Of a stretch of 64,000 nucleotides of DNA, positions 40,528-50,730 are shown piece after piece. The translations under genes and the position numbers were made by a program. The DNA comes from an uncultured Clostridia bacterium (GTDB taxonomy: Bacteria > Bacillota > Clostridia > TANB77 > CAG-508): NCBI GenBank assembly GCA_947626885.1, contig CANQTX010000004.1:1-64000 (forward strand), given 5' to 3'. The stretch's first letter is position 1. Each line of letters opens with the position of its first letter. Under the pieces are notes generated by a model, which saw only the letters and a program-made list of their open reading frames with translations, ran no database searches and was not told the DNA's origin.

Positions 40528-42211
40528 ATGAAAGAAAAGAATCGTATATTGCTATTGGTAGCAGCAATAACCATATTTATTGCTGTATTACCGCTATTAC
40601 AAGAAAATTTAGTAGTAGGAGACGACTATGAATATCATTTAGCAAGAATTGAAAGTATTAAAGATACATTAAAAGCAAGAATTTTTCCTGTAAAAATTCA
40701 TACACAGATGGGACCTTTTTATGGATATGGCAGTGGACTATTTTATCCTAATTTATTTTTGTATATACCGGCTTTATTGGAATTATTAGGAATGAATTTA
40801 GTATTGTCATATAAAGTTTTTATAGGTATTATGTTAATACTTTTATTTTTCTTATCTTATATTTCTATTAAACATATTACTGAAGATGAAAAAAGTGCTC
40901 TTATTGGAACGATTTTAGTTGTGTTATCTAAAACCGTTATCTTGAATTTATATCATCGATTTGCTTTGGGTGAATTTTTAGGTTTTATTTTTATACCTCT
41001 TGTTATAGCAGGAATATATGATTTTATATATAAAGATTTTAAAAATCCACTCTTTTTAGGAATAGGCTTTTTCGGTTTAATTCATACACATCTAATTTCT
41101 ACAGTTATTTGTTTAATTTTTTGCATTTTATATTGTATCATACATATAAAAACATTCATAAAACATAGAAAAAATATTCTCAAATTATTGTTTGTTGCCT
41201 TGTTAACAATAATGGCTTCTATTAGCTTTTGGTTGCCTATGTTGGAGCAGTTTACCATTCAAGAATATCGTTTTTCAGAACCATGGGTACATATTACTTC
41301 TAATGTTTTTAGACTTATAGATGCTTTAGGCAATAGCAGGTATGGTCTAGGTTTTTCTATTTCATTATGTATTCCCTTATGCGTATTTGCCATATTTGAT
41401 AGAAATGTAAAAAAAGAAGGAAAAGAATTTGCTTTATGGGGTATATTGATTTTATTTATACAAACCAATCATACTTTTTGGGAGAAGACGCAGAATATTA
41501 CAGATATTTTTCAATTTAAATGGAGATTAATTGGTATCACTACTATTTTATTTTCAATTGCTATATCTGATTATATAAAAGATATACTACAAAGGTACAA
41601 AATAAAATTTCAACCCATACTGATTCTGACTATTATTATAACTTCTTATTTTTCTATTGAATTTATGAATTACGATAATAAAATGGAAAATACGAAAACA
41701 TTAGAAGAATTAACGGCTAATAATTTTGTGTATGGAACCCCCAATGCTTTAGGAGGAGGAAAAGAATATCTACCAATCGAAACAGATCCTACATCATTAA
41801 TATATCCTAAAATTGCTTTTTCATCTGTACCCAATAAACAAATTCCTGTTACAAAGAGTATTTTAAGTTGCACATTTCAGGTAGATGCGGAAGATCGATA
41901 TTGTGATGTACCGTTTATCTATTATAAAGGGTATGTTGCTAATATCATGTTGGAAGATGGGGAAATAAAACAACTGACAGTACAGAAATCAGACAATCGG
42001 ATTAGTAAGAATTCTTTTACCTGAGGGAGAAACAGGAACGGTTTCTGTATGGTATAACGGAACCAAAATTCAAAAAATTAGTTATTTGATAACAGCTATT
42101 ACAATAATTAGTCTAGTAATAGTAGGAATCTTTCGAATAATAAAAATGCCTTTTTTTAAAAAATATATACATAAAAAACCATTCAATGTTAAGAATCGTA
42201 TGTTTAAATAA
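40528..42211 (+). pseudogene. YfhO-like / 6-pyruvoyl-tetrahydropterin synthase-related multi-TM protein, frameshifted near its 3' end
   Basis: ORF 40528-42024 is multi-TM (ENLVVGDDYEYHLARIES...). Just before its stop another frame continues LVRILLPEGETGTVSVWYNGTKIQKISYLITAITIISLVIVGIFRIIKMPFFKKYIHKKPF to a stop at 42211. Could be real frameshift or assembly error. Confidence 0.6.
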
Positions 42212-42226
42212 GGATTGAGGGTAAAA

Positions 42227-43744
42227 ATGCAAAAATATTTTCAAAAAATAAAATGGAATACCGTTATTTTTGTTCTTATTATCTCTATCGCATGTTTTGT
42301 GCGAATTTATAAAATAGAGGAAATTCCCGCAGGTATACATGTTGATGAAGCAGGCATGGCTTATGATGCATTTTGTATATCTATTTTTGGTGTAGATAGA
42401 GCATTAAATCATCTTCCTGTGTATTTTATTAATTTTGGTGGAGGGCAAAGTGCTTTATATACATATATAACTAGTATTTTTATAAAACTACTGGGATATA
42501 GTGTTACCACAATTAGATTGCCAGCATTTTTTTGCAATATGATTGCTATAGTAATTGCTTATGATATGGTAAGAAAATATATTGGTGAGAAGTCAGCGTT
42601 AACTGTTGTGACACTACTTTCTATTAATCCATGGAATATTATGGCATCCAGATGGGGATTAGATTGTAATTTAATGGCACCTTTTTGCATAATAGCCATA
42701 TATTTGCTTATTAAAGCAAATGCTTGGTACGATTATTTGTTAGCAGGCATATCATTTGGCATTATTTTATATACTTATGCATTATCTTATATCATCATTC
42801 CTGTGTTTTTACTACTAACATTTTGTTATATGTTGTATACAAAAAACATACATGTCAAACAAATCATATGGTTAAGTATACCTTTGGTGATATTTGCGAT
42901 GCCTTTAATATTAATGATAGTAATCAATAATAATATTATTCCAGAAATAAAAAGCTTTATTACGATTCCACAATTGCCCAATTATCGAGGAACAGAAATT
43001 TCTTTTCATTATATTAAAGAAAATATTTCCTTCTTTAAAACAATATTTACGCATGATGATTTTATATATAATGCTATTCCTCAGTTTGGTACAATGTATC
43101 CTTTTGCAATAGTATTGTCTGTTATAGGGATAATAATAGAATTGGTACGATTTATAAAAAATATAAAAGAGAAGAAATTTGAAATACATGGTGTCATATT
43201 TTTGCTTTTTTTAAGTGTGGTATGTTGTATGATGATAATTAAAGGACCCAATATCAATAAAGCAAATGCGATATTTTTTCCATTAATCTTTTTTACCTAT
43301 ATTACAATAAGATGGATATATCAAAAATGGAAAATAATTTTTATTTTAATAGTTATGGCATATAGTATAAGTTTTGTGCAATTTGAAACATATTATTTGA
43401 AAGAATATAAAAAAATGTATCAGCCATATTTTGAGCAGGATTTAATTACAGCAATACAGCAAGTGAATGGAAGAGCAGAATTGAAAGAAAGAAAAGTATG
43501 TATTTGGACGCTATCATCAGAGCCATATATTTATACCTTATATACCAATCCCATTTCGCCTTATGAATTTAACCAAACAAGAACAGAAAATAATGATTAT
43601 GATAGATTTGTTTTTCAGAAAACCGATATTGATGATACAATGGTTTATATTATAAAAGATAATGCTGATTTGGTATGGGAATTATCACAATATCATAATT
43701 TTTGTGTAGAACAGATAGGAAACTATGTTCTATTATACAAATAA
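42227..43744 (+). CDS. Integral membrane glycosyltransferase (GT39/PMT/ArnT-like)
   Basis: IPAGIHVDEAGMAYDAFCIS (acidic first-loop motif), ~10 TM segments. Confidence 0.75.
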   Translation: MQKYFQKIKWNTVIFVLIISIACFVRIYKIEEIPAGIHVDEAGMAYDAFCISIFGVDRALNHLPVYFINFGGGQSALYTYITSIFIKLLGYSVTTIRLPAFFCNMIAIVIAYDMVRKYIGEKSALTVVTLLSINPWNIMASRWGLDCNLMAPFCIIAIYLLIKANAWYDYLLAGISFGIILYTYALSYIIIPVFLLLTFCYMLYTKNIHVKQIIWLSIPLVIFAMPLILMIVINNNIIPEIKSFITIPQLPNYRGTEISFHYIKENISFFKTIFTHDDFIYNAIPQFGTMYPFAIVLSVIGIIIELVRFIKNIKEKKFEIHGVIFLLFLSVVCCMMIIKGPNINKANAIFFPLIFFTYITIRWIYQKWKIIFILIVMAYSISFVQFETYYLKEYKKMYQPYFEQDLITAIQQVNGRAELKERKVCIWTLSSEPYIYTLYTNPISPYEFNQTRTENNDYDRFVFQKTDIDDTMVYIIKDNADLVWELSQYHNFCVEQIGNYVLLYK

Positions 43745-43788
43745 GTATATGGCGTGAGTCGATAAAGGAAGATGCCAATAAAAAATAC

Positions 43789-46305
43789 TTAAGTTTGGAA
43801 TCTTCCTTTGGTAAAATTTTTGCCTTCAAAATATTGCTTATTTCTTGCAGTTTTAAGAATATTTTGAATATCTTCTAGAGATTCTTCTAAAATATCAATG
43901 CGAATAGCACTCACAGATGTATTTTTAAAAGGAATAGAAGTAATTTTACTATTATAAATTGTAGTAATTGTAGAAGTATGATCAATATATACAGGAAAAT
44001 CATAATACATTCTATCTCTTAAATATAAATTATTTGAAGATAAACATTGCTTGTCACATTCTTTATAACAATGATTACTTTTTCCTAAATAACAATAGCG
44101 ATTTGTCATTACAGGTGTTCTACCATAAACAATAAGTTCTGCTGGCAAGGAAGCATGCTCTACTAATTTTTTTATTTCCGGACCAGAAAGCTCTGGAGAA
44201 ATTGTAAAACATGTTAACCCAAAGAACTTTAGAGTATCAATTGTATATGGATTATATACATTTAAATTAAAATTACCAATAAGTTCTAAGCCAAATTTTT
44301 TCAAAATATCGATTTGTGATAGATGAGATATGACAAACCCTTTGATTTTAGGTAAGAAGGAAGAAAAATTTGTATTTGATTGATTTTTTGCATTTTTTAT
44401 AGCTATACAATAATAATCATAAAGCTTATTTAAAAGTGGTATCTGACTATCTTGCAAAATATGCGGCATATAAATATACGTATCAAATTGATTTGTAAGT
44501 TCAATTAAAATCTTTTCATATCGTGGTGATAAGAAAAATTTTAAAGGAATATACAATTTATCAATATTTTTAAGATTCGTATATAAATAATTTTCATGAA
44601 GTATATTTAATAAAAGTGTAATAGACGGTATTTTCATATCTATATTAGAATGCATAGATGGTACAGAATGATTTAGTGGTGATGAGATATCCTTTTGCGT
44701 TAGCTGATGTGAAATTTTTCCTTTTAGTAATTGTTCTAGTCCTATTAAAGCATTTCTCCTTACATCATTTAATATACTCATTTTAGGGATAAATACATTT
44801 GGATCCAATTCAATTTCTAAATGTTTAAACACAAATTCTGTATTTCCTGTTTTAGAAAGCTGTTTTATAATTGTTTCTTCTGAAATAGGTTGATTGATTG
44901 CCTTTTCTGGTAAAATATTTATTGTTTCTGTATAAGTAAGATCTTGATAAACCCCTTTATTAGACCACACAGTAAAAGTGATAGGCATATTTTCTTTTAT
45001 AATTATTTTTCCATGTAAAGGAATCTTAATCCAATTTTTTTCCTCTTTAAAAGTGGGAGAAATTACTTTAGAGAGTTCTTTGCTCTCAATTTTATAAATT
45101 TTATTACCGGTAAATATTTTTCCTTTTATTCTGCCTATTGTAGCGATTGCGTCTTTATTTAATTTTGAGAAATTTTGATTATCTAACATAAGCTCAGAAA
45201 TAGTATAGTGTTCATTATTAATAGAAATTTTATCTCCCAAAGTAAGAGAATTTTCAAGTTTTAATTGAATATAACCTTTCTTTGGATTAAAGTGGCGCAC
45301 AGTACCTAAATAAATACCCATATGATTGGGCTTTTCTGAAAAAATAAGATTTTTATTAGGCGAAGAAGTAATATGACCAGTAGAAAAACCTCCTCTATTG
45401 AATGCTAGTAATAAAGCTTCTTTATCAGATAAACTAGTATTTTCATCTATTTCATCTAGTTTTGAGAGAATTTTTTTTCTTATAGTTTCATTGTCTAAAT
45501 GTATATTTTTTGTTACAAAATCAATATATTTTCTATATATTTTTGTAACAACGCCAACATAAGTAGGAGACTTCATACGACCTTCTATTTTAAAGGAATC
45601 GATTCCCAGTTTAATTAATGCAGGTAAGTATTCTATTAAACATACATCACGAGGACTTAATAAATAACCTTTATCAATAGAAATTCTATCTGAAGAGCAA
45701 AGTTCATAAGGTAATCTACAAGGTTGTGCACAAAGACCACGGTTACCAGAGCGGCCACCAATCATGCTGGACAATAAACATTGCCCTGAATAAGAGATAC
45801 AAAGAGCACCATGAATAAACATCTCTAATTCTATGGCAGTATTTTGACGAATATATCGGATTTCTTCTAAAGAAAGTTCACGCGATAAAACAATTCTTGA
45901 TATCCCCATTTTTTCTAATTGTGTAACACCAATAAGATTATGTACCGTCATTTGTGTACTTGCATGAATACAAATTTCTGGATAGTTTTCTAATAAGTAC
46001 TTAGCGAGTCCTAGGTCCTGTATAATAATAGCATCAACTCCCATATTATAAGCGTCAATAGCAAGATTTACAGCCTCTTCAAATTCTTGATTTTTTATTA
46101 AAGTATTTAATGTTAGATGTACAGAAACATTTCGTAATTTTGCATAAGCAATAGCTTCTTTTAATTGTGTGAGATGAAAATTATTTGCATTAGCCCTTGC
46201 ATTAAATAAAGAAGCTCCTAAGTATACACTATCAGCGCCATTTTGCACAGCTGCTTTTAAGCACTCAAAATCTCCAACAGGAGAAAGCAATTCTGGTTTT
46301 TTCAT
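43789..46305 (-). CDS. Peptidase U32 family protein (with DUF3656-like region)
   Basis: KPELLSPVGDFECLKAAVQNGADSVYLGASLFNARANANNF, EMFIHGALCISYSGQCLLSSMIGGRSGNRGLCAQPCRLPYEL. Confidence 0.93.
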   Translation of the reverse strand: MKKPELLSPVGDFECLKAAVQNGADSVYLGASLFNARANANNFHLTQLKEAIAYAKLRNVSVHLTLNTLIKNQEFEEAVNLAIDAYNMGVDAIIIQDLGLAKYLLENYPEICIHASTQMTVHNLIGVTQLEKMGISRIVLSRELSLEEIRYIRQNTAIELEMFIHGALCISYSGQCLLSSMIGGRSGNRGLCAQPCRLPYELCSSDRISIDKGYLLSPRDVCLIEYLPALIKLGIDSFKIEGRMKSPTYVGVVTKIYRKYIDFVTKNIHLDNETIRKKILSKLDEIDENTSLSDKEALLLAFNRGGFSTGHITSSPNKNLIFSEKPNHMGIYLGTVRHFNPKKGYIQLKLENSLTLGDKISINNEHYTISELMLDNQNFSKLNKDAIATIGRIKGKIFTGNKIYKIESKELSKVISPTFKEEKNWIKIPLHGKIIIKENMPITFTVWSNKGVYQDLTYTETINILPEKAINQPISEETIIKQLSKTGNTEFVFKHLEIELDPNVFIPKMSILNDVRRNALIGLEQLLKGKISHQLTQKDISSPLNHSVPSMHSNIDMKIPSITLLLNILHENYLYTNLKNIDKLYIPLKFFLSPRYEKILIELTNQFDTYIYMPHILQDSQIPLLNKLYDYYCIAIKNAKNQSNTNFSSFLPKIKGFVISHLSQIDILKKFGLELIGNFNLNVYNPYTIDTLKFFGLTCFTISPELSGPEIKKLVEHASLPAELIVYGRTPVMTNRYCYLGKSNHCYKECDKQCLSSNNLYLRDRMYYDFPVYIDHTSTITTIYNSKITSIPFKNTSVSAIRIDILEESLEDIQNILKTARNKQYFEGKNFTKGRFQT

Positions 46306-46398
46306 AAAAAATAGTATCCTTTTTTATTTTTTAATATTATATCATTTTCCATAATCAGAAGCAAATTAAAAAAATTATCCTGAAAATAATTAAAAAGC

Positions 46399-46427
46399 TT
46401 GACAAACTTTGAAAATGGTTATACAAT
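46399..46427 (+). promoter_or_regulatory. Sigma-A type promoter for a structured ncRNA
   Basis: TTGACA - 17 nt - TACAAT, not followed by a CDS for ~400 bp. Confidence 0.7.
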
Positions 46428-46431
46428 AATT

Positions 46432-46720
46432 CCACCATTTGAAACTCATAAGAGATGGTTTTAAATGAGGTTCTGAGAAAAGGAGGTGTAACGCAGCTAT
46501 GGTAAGACATTCGATCAAATTCTCGAAACCTCAGTGCTTATGGTCTGACTTCACACGCCGTGATGTTAAGGCTACATCTTCGAACGAGAGATAAGACAGG
46601 GCAAAGGAAATCTTTTCGGAGATGATTTCCCCATGAGGGGAAAAAAGGCAATTTGAACTAATTGCTTTTGCTTTTACCGGTAGGGGTGTATATGAATATA
46701 TGCATGTCTGCCGGTTTTCA
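46432..46720 (+). ncRNA. Structured noncoding RNA, family not assigned
   Basis: Promoter at 46399-46427; helix CATAAG(46447-46452)/CTTATG(46537-46542); helix TGAGGTTctGAGAA(46466-46479)/TTCTCgaAACCTCA(46520-46533); GATGT/ACATC hairpin near 46562-46577; GGAAATC/GATTTCC(46606-46630); terminator-like hairpins at 46645-46674 and 46676-46718. No ORF. Confidence 0.65.
46676..46718 (+). terminator. Terminator-like hairpin closing the ncRNA region
   Basis: ACCGGTAG...CTGCCGGTTTT with one G-U. Confidence 0.65.
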
Positions 46721-46827
46721 TTTTATAATATTTTTACATAATATCATAACAAGATATTCACTTCAAATATAGCTTTTATTTTGAAAAAAGATTGTATTGA
46801 TTAATAAAAAATACAAATAATATTAGC

Positions 46828-47430
46828 ATGAATCAGATATTAATAACGAATTTAAAAAAACAACATAAGTTGATATTTAAAATCCAATTATTTATATCCA
46901 TTATAGCAATTATTGCGATAGTAATATATTTATATAGAGATTATTATCAATCAGAAAATCTTGAGTATTTATCCAAAATCATTAATAAAAACATGCAAAT
47001 AGCTTCTTTATATCAAGTTAAAAAACAAAGTAAAGAAGAAAGTGCTTATATGGGAAAAATTACGATTCCAAAAATAAACTTAGAATATGTTATTTTTAAA
47101 GAATTTAATGAAGAATTATTAAAAATTGCGCCTTGTAAGTTTTATGGTGTAGGAATAGGAGAACAAGGGAATATATGTATTGCAGGACATAATTATAATG
47201 ACAATCGTTTTTTTGGCAGACTAAATGAATTGCAAGTGAAAGATGAAATTATACTAACGGACTTAAATCAAAAGGAATATCAGTATACGGTTTTTGATAT
47301 ATTTGAAACAGATGAACATGATACAGAAAGTGTATTACGAAAACAGAATAAATATGAATTATCTTTGGTGACATGTAATAATACGAATAAAAAAAGAATT
47401 ATTGTTAAGGCTTTTGCCAATATAAAATAA
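46828..47430 (+). CDS. Sortase
   Basis: N-terminal TM; GKITIPKINLEYVIF, NICIAGHNYNDNRFFGRL, catalytic LSLVTCNNTNKKRIIVKA. Confidence 0.88.
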   Translation: MNQILITNLKKQHKLIFKIQLFISIIAIIAIVIYLYRDYYQSENLEYLSKIINKNMQIASLYQVKKQSKEESAYMGKITIPKINLEYVIFKEFNEELLKIAPCKFYGVGIGEQGNICIAGHNYNDNRFFGRLNELQVKDEIILTDLNQKEYQYTVFDIFETDEHDTESVLRKQNKYELSLVTCNNTNKKRIIVKAFANIK

Positions 47431-47539
47431 TTTATTTTAAGTATAAGTATTGAAATTCAGTTGTTTTATAGATAAAATATATAATGTAAGAAAGATAATC
47501 TTAGCGATAAAATAAATATACCGCATAAAGGAGAGAAAA

Positions 47540-49297
47540 ATGGAAAAAGGAAGAAGAATTGATGAGGGAAAGCATATTCATATAGGAAGAGTCATATTAG
47601 TAATTATTATAATCACCTTGATAATTTTTGGAATATATCTTGTAGTAAATCGAAAAAAGATCTTTTCAGTAAAAGATAACGAAAATCATCAAAAAGTAGA
47701 AGAAGCCATTTTTAATAAAGAAAAAACAATAGAAGAAATTTTAGCAGAGTTTGGTGGAGAAGTGATAGAACAACCAAAAGAAGATACCTATTTTGTATCG
47801 AAGGAAGGAAATATGTATACCATTTATGCTGATGGGGATATTGTAGAAGGACAAATTATACCTTGGAATGGTGAGAGTAAAGAAATTGCAGCAGATGAGG
47901 CTGGAAACTACAATGTTTATTCTGCAGAAGAATTAAAGTGGGTAGCAGATAAAATCATTAATGGAGAAAAAAATTTTAATGGTGTAACCATAACTTTAAG
48001 AAATAATATTGATTTAGGCGCAAGACCAAAAAAAGACGGAACATGGGAAGGTCCTATTTGGACATCTATGATAGGATTTTTAGATGAAATTAAGAAAGAA
48101 CAGCCATCACAAGAGCAGATAGATGGACAATCCGATAATACACAAAATAATTTAGAAAATGTAGAAGAAAAAGCAACAGTTGTAGATGAAGTCAGTGAAA
48201 ATGTAGTAGCAGAAGAAAAATTAAAGAGATTTGCCGGCATTTTTAATGGTAATGGATTCACGATTAGAGGAGTATACATAGATTCTGATAAGAATTATCA
48301 GGGGTTATTTGGACATTCAAGTGGAATCATACAAAATCTTGCTATCAAAAATAGTTATATTTCTGGTGGTAATGGTACAGGTGCTTTAATAGGTTTGAAT
48401 GCAGGTATCATCCAAAATTGTTATACTGAAAATACAATAGTTAAAGGAAAATCAGATAAAGTAGGTGGCATTGTAGGAATAACAATGAGTGGTTCAAAAA
48501 TAGAAAACTGTTATACAAAATTAGGTTCTATTGAAGGAAACAACGCTTCTGGTGGTATTGTGGGGTATGCAAATAATAATGCTAGTATATTAGCATCTTA
48601 TAATATGGCAAATATTACAGGCAAAGCTTATACAGGCGGTATAGTGGGAATTATGTTTTATGGAAGCATAATTCAAAGTACTTATAATACAGGAACAATT
48701 GTAGGAAGTGATTATACAGGTGGTATAGCCGGTTATACCGCTACGCAAATTGAAAAATGTTATAATACGGGTAGTGTAACAGGTGAAAATTATGTGGGTG
48801 GTATTGTAGGAGTTAACTTTACTATGGGAAATATCATTATTTCCTACAATACAGGAAATGTTATAGGAAACAATAATATAGGTGGTATTGCTGGAACTAA
48901 TAATGCATCTATTTCAAGTTGTTATAATGTAGGAAAAATAGAAACAGAAGGATATAGAGCAGGAGGAATTTGTGGTCAAAATGGAACAGATAGTTACATA
49001 TATACCTCCTATAATGTAGGAGATATTGAAGGAAAAAGAAATTTAGGAGGCATTGCGGGCGGTGATTTTGGAACCAGTTCTAATTGCTATTATTTGAAAG
49101 ATGCCTCTATAGCAATAGAAAATGAAGAACAATGTAGAAATTCAGAACAAATTAAAGCAGATATTCTTTCTGATTTAGGAGCAGAGTTTACAAAAGACGA
49201 TAGTGCAAATATTAATCAGGGATATCCTGTTTTGACTTGGCAAATTTCAACAGAAGCGGTAACGAATGAAAATGCAAGTCCTGAAACATCAGAATAG
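47540..49297 (+). CDS. Signal-anchored protein with GLUG-type repeats
   Basis: N-terminal TM after a basic stretch; repeated ...GGIVG...YNTG.I.G..YTGGIAG motifs. Confidence 0.83.
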   Translation: MEKGRRIDEGKHIHIGRVILVIIIITLIIFGIYLVVNRKKIFSVKDNENHQKVEEAIFNKEKTIEEILAEFGGEVIEQPKEDTYFVSKEGNMYTIYADGDIVEGQIIPWNGESKEIAADEAGNYNVYSAEELKWVADKIINGEKNFNGVTITLRNNIDLGARPKKDGTWEGPIWTSMIGFLDEIKKEQPSQEQIDGQSDNTQNNLENVEEKATVVDEVSENVVAEEKLKRFAGIFNGNGFTIRGVYIDSDKNYQGLFGHSSGIIQNLAIKNSYISGGNGTGALIGLNAGIIQNCYTENTIVKGKSDKVGGIVGITMSGSKIENCYTKLGSIEGNNASGGIVGYANNNASILASYNMANITGKAYTGGIVGIMFYGSIIQSTYNTGTIVGSDYTGGIAGYTATQIEKCYNTGSVTGENYVGGIVGVNFTMGNIIISYNTGNVIGNNNIGGIAGTNNASISSCYNVGKIETEGYRAGGICGQNGTDSYIYTSYNVGDIEGKRNLGGIAGGDFGTSSNCYYLKDASIAIENEEQCRNSEQIKADILSDLGAEFTKDDSANINQGYPVLTWQISTEAVTNENASPETSE

Positions 49298-49327
49298 ATA
49301 ATGTCAATACAGAATAAAATTATAAAA

Positions 49328-49358
49328 AGACAATCTAGTTGCTAGGTTGTTTTTTTGT
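49328..49358 (+). terminator. Rho-independent terminator
   Basis: GACAATCTAG-ttg-CTAGGTTGTTTTTTT. Confidence 0.78.
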
Positions 49359-49431
49359 ATAAAAATCCTGAATTGACACATATTAAATAAATCAATATAA
49401 TTTTCATATATTTACAGGGAGTGTGTTTTAT

Positions 49432-49575
49432 ATGAATAATGATAATGTAAAACAAGAAATAAGAAAACTAATAGATGAAATGGATCGAATGATAATAAAT
49501 CAAGAAGATAAGAAAAAAATTTTATCTAAAAAAGAAAAATTAGATGCGCTTTTAGAAAAATATTTAGAAGACTAA
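49432..49575 (+). CDS. Spo0E-like (aspartyl-phosphate phosphatase family) small protein
   Basis: 47-aa ORF absent from the supplied track: MNNDNVKQEIRKLIDEMDRMIINQEDKKKILSKKEKLDALLEKYLED; two-helix pattern with S-x-x-x-x-LD-x-L-x-x-Y. Confidence 0.6.
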   Translation: MNNDNVKQEIRKLIDEMDRMIINQEDKKKILSKKEKLDALLEKYLED

Positions 49576-49736
49576 AATCAGTAAATAAATGCAATAATGT
49601 TGTATGATGTACGAAAAAAAATCATTTATGAAAGTTATTTCTCTTTGATAATATAAAACAAAATAAGGAATCTCTTTAGACTCCTTATAAGAAAAAGAAA
49701 GAAAATAAATGTTATAAATAAAATGGGGTAATATAA

Positions 49737-50060
49737 ATGAAAAAAATAAGTAGTATTAAAATTGGAAAAAACATACAACAAATTCGAAAAAGTTATGGGT
49801 ATACACAAGAAAAACTAGCAGAAGAAATTGATTGTTCAACGAGATATATAAGTGATGTAGAGCAGAATAGATCAAATCCTTCTTATGAAGTATTAATTAA
49901 TATTTGCAATACATTTAATATAGGTATGGATCAAATTTTTGGAGAATATTTAGATATTAAAATTAATGATTCTATCAATTATAAACTAGCAGGATTTGAA
50001 AATCTAAAAGAAAAAGATCAGCAAACGATAGAACATTTAATTTCTTTTTTTAATTCATAA
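49737..50060 (+). CDS. XRE-family HTH regulator
   Basis: IGKNIQQIRKSYGYTQEKLAEEIDCSTRYISDVEQNRSNPSYEVLINICNTFNIGMDQIF. Confidence 0.88.
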   Translation: MKKISSIKIGKNIQQIRKSYGYTQEKLAEEIDCSTRYISDVEQNRSNPSYEVLINICNTFNIGMDQIFGEYLDIKINDSINYKLAGFENLKEKDQQTIEHLISFFNS

Positions 50061-50199
50061 AAAGTTATGGAAATTTGCTACATATCATATTGTATTTCAT
50101 GGAAAGAAATTAAAGAAAAATATTAAAAAATTTGCAAAAATACTTGCATTTCCTTGTAAATGTGTGTATAATAATTATGTCTTGAATAAAAATACTAGA

Positions 50200-50226
50200 G
50201 GAGTGGGAACCAATCCCACTCTTTAC
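50200..50226 (+). promoter_or_regulatory. Leader hairpin upstream of rimP-nusA
   Basis: AGGAGTGGGA-accaa-TCCCACTCTT just ahead of the rimP SD. Confidence 0.55.
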
Positions 50227-50247
50227 TAATGTTTAGGAGGTGCTTGA

Positions 50248-50715
50248 TTGGCAGAAAAGAAAATGAACATTGAATCAAAAGTAGAAAACCTTATACAAGA
50301 TGTTATTGAAGCATTAGGCTATATTTTATATGATGTTATTTATGTTAAAGAAGGCAAGGATTACTATCTAAAAGTTTTTATAGATAAATTAGAAGGTATT
50401 ACGATAGAAGATTGTGAAGTTGTCAGTAACGCGATTAACGATATGTTAGATAAAGCAGATTATATAAAAGAAATGTATTTTTTAGAAGTTTCATCGCCAG
50501 GTGTTGAGCGAATTTTAAGAAAGAAAAAACATTTCTTAAGCCAAATAGGAAATGAAGTATGTGTAAAATTATTTTATCCCATTCAACAACAAAAAGAGGT
50601 AAGTGGTATATTACAAGAATATAATGATAAAGAAATCATTTTACAAACACATGAAGAAAATATGAAAATAGATTTAAAAAATGTTGCAATTGTAAAAACA
50701 ATATTTAATTGGTAG
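50248..50715 (+). CDS. rimP: Ribosome maturation factor RimP (TTG start)
   Basis: VENLIQDVIEALGYILYDVIYVKEGKDYYLKVFIDKLEGITIEDCEVVSNAI; SD AGGAGGTG; upstream of nusA. Confidence 0.94.
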   Translation: MAEKKMNIESKVENLIQDVIEALGYILYDVIYVKEGKDYYLKVFIDKLEGITIEDCEVVSNAINDMLDKADYIKEMYFLEVSSPGVERILRKKKHFLSQIGNEVCVKLFYPIQQQKEVSGILQEYNDKEIILQTHEENMKIDLKNVAIVKTIFNW

Positions 50716-50730
50716 GAGGAATATGAAAAA

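Noticed and set aside
47465-47540. TTTTATAGATAAAATA upstream of the GLUG gene resembling the motif 5' half
   Set aside because: No AYCTAAAT partner at the expected distance.
47917-48279. 120-aa minus-strand ORF
   Set aside because: Antisense to the GLUG-repeat protein gene.
48340-49080. Repeated DNA motifs
   Set aside because: Explained by protein-level GLUG repeats, not a CRISPR or mobile repeat.
49660-49690. TAAGGAATCTctttAGACTCCTTA hairpin before the XRE regulator
   Set aside because: Terminator-like stem but no U-run; could not assign function.
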